64,000 nucleotides of DNA from positions 8,716,348 through 8,780,347 of the forward strand of contig RPFO01000041.1 in assembly GCA_009746045.1 (NCBI GenBank), given 5' to 3'. The notes beneath the pieces were generated by a model. That model saw only the letters and a list, made by a program, of their open reading frames with translations. It was not told the DNA's origin and ran no database searches. Below, piece by piece: positions 62,274-64,000 of this stretch (within the stretch, counting starts at the first letter, position 1; the number at the start of each line of letters is the position of its first letter). Origin of the DNA: Mesostigma viride. Lineage: Eukaryota > Streptophyta > Mesostigmatophyceae > Mesostigmatales > Mesostigmataceae. The position numbers and the translations under genes are program-made.

Positions 62274-63998
62274 TTAGACAGCTTGCTGAGATGGGTCCAT
62301 CAGAGACTGAAGAACCTTGTATTGCACTGCTGCCTTCTGCACTAGCTTGGTCAAAGCATCAGCAGGATTGTCAACCCCAGGGATATGCTCAATATTGGCC
62401 AAGGAGGACAACTCCTTAAGAAGGAGATAATCCAAGTCCCTACTTCTGGCCATCTGCCTGTGCACAAACTGCACCATCCCCATGGAGTCTGTTTTTAGAA
62501 GAGTGGTAACCTGAAGTGGCCAAGGAGTGTTAGAAGTCATCTGATGAAGCAACTCCTTCAGATAAAGGCTTGTGTGAATGCCTTCACAAATAGCCCTGCA
62601 TTCTGCCACATCACTGCTGACAGCCACCCGTTTGTGCAGGCGACTAAACCAGCTCACCAAACTCCCCAGGCCTTCCTGTCTGAGCACAAAGAGCCCTGCA
62701 GCCCTGCCCCTGACCTTGGAGACCTGCCTGCTGTCCATTGAGCTATCCACATACAGCTCCATGCAAATGGGTTGTGATAAATCCACTGCAGACAACAGAA
62801 TGCCAGATGAAGCCCTGACCTGATCAGCCACCTTGGCAGACCCTAGCTCCACCAGCATGTCATCAGGCAACCTGGCTATGACCATAAGGTCTGGCCTGGA
62901 AATGCCTGCCACCCAAGCAACCATGCCCCTCACCATGGGACACAGTGCCTGTGTGATGGTTGGAGGAAGCTTGCTAATGAGGGTCTCTTGATAGTCATTG
63001 CCCCCCACCAGCAGCATACGCCACTCCCCTCCCTTCTTCACCAGTGTGGCCTCCATGCCCACAAACAGCAGAGGCTCATTCTCCACCTGCCATTGCTCCC
63101 TACCCAGAGGAAACTTGGACTTAATGATGGAGATCAGCTCCTTAAGCCACGACGTGGGAGCTATCAGATGTAGGTCATCCCCGTGCAGCGAAGCATACAC
63201 TGGCAGGCCTTCCCATTGCCCCAGAAACAGACAGGGGTCTACAGGAGAGACCTTCAAGTTGCAATGCTCCTTCAGGAAACGGTTGAGAGTCTCCCTCCAG
63301 ATTATTGGACTTGACCTCAGGCCCTCCAGGCCCTTGAGGATTTTAAGGAACTCCGTGTGGATGTCCCTTTTCCATACAGCAGGCACCCTAACATAGAAAG
63401 GCGTCTTGCCCTCCCACTTTTCCTGTGCCACATCTGCATCACCCTCCAGAAATGCCCTCTTGAAGTCTATCACCACTGAGCCATAGTCCAAGCCCTTGTT
63501 GAGAAGGCCTAGAAAGACACACAGCAGCAGCCTCCAAGTATCATGCAGCATGCCAGGGGTATACAACTCCTCAGCAGTGCACTCACCAGTACCCTTGAAC
63601 TCATTCAGCACTGGCCTGACATGTGGTACCTTGACCCCGTCCACCTCCTTCATCTTGATGACAAACTTGAGCTTGAGTAGACGTCGTGCAGGAGGCAGGT
63701 CATTGACAGGTTCCACGCATTTCTTGGAGATCCAGTCCTCCCCAGATTTAATCAGACCCAGTGTGACCTGGGGACACATAATGGGAGAGGACATGAGCTT
63801 CACCAGGCCTTGGTAGTTGATAGGGCTGTGTCCAGCAAGTGAGTGAGGACCAATGCCCAAACTGCTTGGATGACTAGCAGCTGGCAGTATGAGGTCATCA
63901 ACCAAGGGCTCCTGCCCCTGGCACACTTGCACACGCTTAACCGTCCTGGTTACTGCACGTGATAGGTGAGTGGTCCTGAAATTAATCAGTGGGACCTG
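62274..63998 (-). CDS. Family-C copia-like pol (RT-RNase H), partial at window end
   Basis: The frame is open from the right edge of the window to the stop at 62,274, about 575 codons, so the true start is outside. RT: VRPVLNEFKGTGE, VVIDFKRAFLEGD, GLEGLRSSPIIW, and the catalytic box SLHGDDLHLI in place of YVDD. RNase H: LYVDSSMDS, VAECRAICEG, LKTDSMGMVQF, and the copia-type C-terminus IEHIPGVDNPADALTK. No break was seen, so it may belong to a working element. It shows which positions in the copy at 1-1,405 are damaged. Confidence 0.88.
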   Translation of the reverse strand, partial: QVPLINFRTTHLSRAVTRTVKRVQVCQGQEPLVDDLILPAASHPSSLGIGPHSLAGHSPINYQGLVKLMSSPIMCPQVTLGLIKSGEDWISKKCVEPVNDLPPARRLLKLKFVIKMKEVDGVKVPHVRPVLNEFKGTGECTAEELYTPGMLHDTWRLLLCVFLGLLNKGLDYGSVVIDFKRAFLEGDADVAQEKWEGKTPFYVRVPAVWKRDIHTEFLKILKGLEGLRSSPIIWRETLNRFLKEHCNLKVSPVDPCLFLGQWEGLPVYASLHGDDLHLIAPTSWLKELISIIKSKFPLGREQWQVENEPLLFVGMEATLVKKGGEWRMLLVGGNDYQETLISKLPPTITQALCPMVRGMVAWVAGISRPDLMVIARLPDDMLVELGSAKVADQVRASSGILLSAVDLSQPICMELYVDSSMDSRQVSKVRGRAAGLFVLRQEGLGSLVSWFSRLHKRVAVSSDVAECRAICEGIHTSLYLKELLHQMTSNTPWPLQVTTLLKTDSMGMVQFVHRQMARSRDLDYLLLKELSSLANIEHIPGVDNPADALTKLVQKAAVQYKVLQSLMDPSQQAV

Positions 63999-64000
63999 AC

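Overview
The window is nuclear DNA of a eukaryote. It is built almost entirely of nested mobile elements, plus one compact island of intron-less genes that look viral (about 53.7-60.7 kb). Spliceosomal introns with GT..AG borders, a CACTA (EnSpm/TNP2-type) DNA transposon, divergent copia-like and gypsy-like LTR retrotransposons, ORF1-only LINE-like elements and a giant-virus-like insert together suggest a large repeat-rich algal or early-plant genome. The species cannot be named from this sequence. No ordinary host gene, rRNA or intact tRNA gene was recognised.

Left part (1-29 kb). A frameshifted copia-type pol fragment (family C) opens the window. A 5'-truncated member of a second copia-like family (family A) lies at 3.06-7.62 kb. 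Its pol is cut at 4,076-4,959 by a foldback element with a 5-bp target duplication. Its 3' LTR is cut at 7,620 by a 17.8-kb CACTA element that ends at 25,418. The interrupted LTR resumes at 25,419, and an uninterrupted copy of the same LTR at 51.98 kb shows the empty site. The CACTA element carries a six-exon TNP2-like transposase whose phases all agree, two divergently transcribed accessory ORFs, and a 30-bp minisatellite. That minisatellite was itself split by an ORF1-only LINE-like element (10-bp TSD) and by a second, internally deleted CACTA element (18,861-23,832).

Middle (25-52 kb). Three further copies of the ORF1-only LINE-like family are present. One complete family-A retrotransposon (29,069-35,274; 433-bp LTRs, GTAAC target duplication) has an unusual integrase-protease-RT-RNase H order, an HGDD polymerase motif, and gag and pol in one frame separated by a single UGA. 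A degenerate gypsy-like element starts at 37,175 with a viroplasmin-like ORF, CCHC gag and DSGA protease. It lacks its own RT and integrase, and a mosaic of other gag/RT pieces lies in their place (44-51.6 kb). Its 3' LTR start, preceded by a polypurine tract, is at 51,634. A 2.1-kb foldback element sits inside its viroplasmin ORF.

Right part (52-64 kb). A near-perfect 1,049-bp palindrome adjoins the island. The island encodes a KilA-N/MSV199-like coiled-coil protein, two small proteins sharing an N-terminal C-x9-C-x10/11-C-x2-H motif, an uncharacterised 424-residue protein, an ADP-ribosyltransferase-fold protein and a 46-residue membrane protein, with several tandem repeats between them. No viral hallmark gene (capsid, polymerase, packaging ATPase) is in view, so the viral origin is an inference. 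The window ends in another family-C copia pol on the minus strand, open to the last base.
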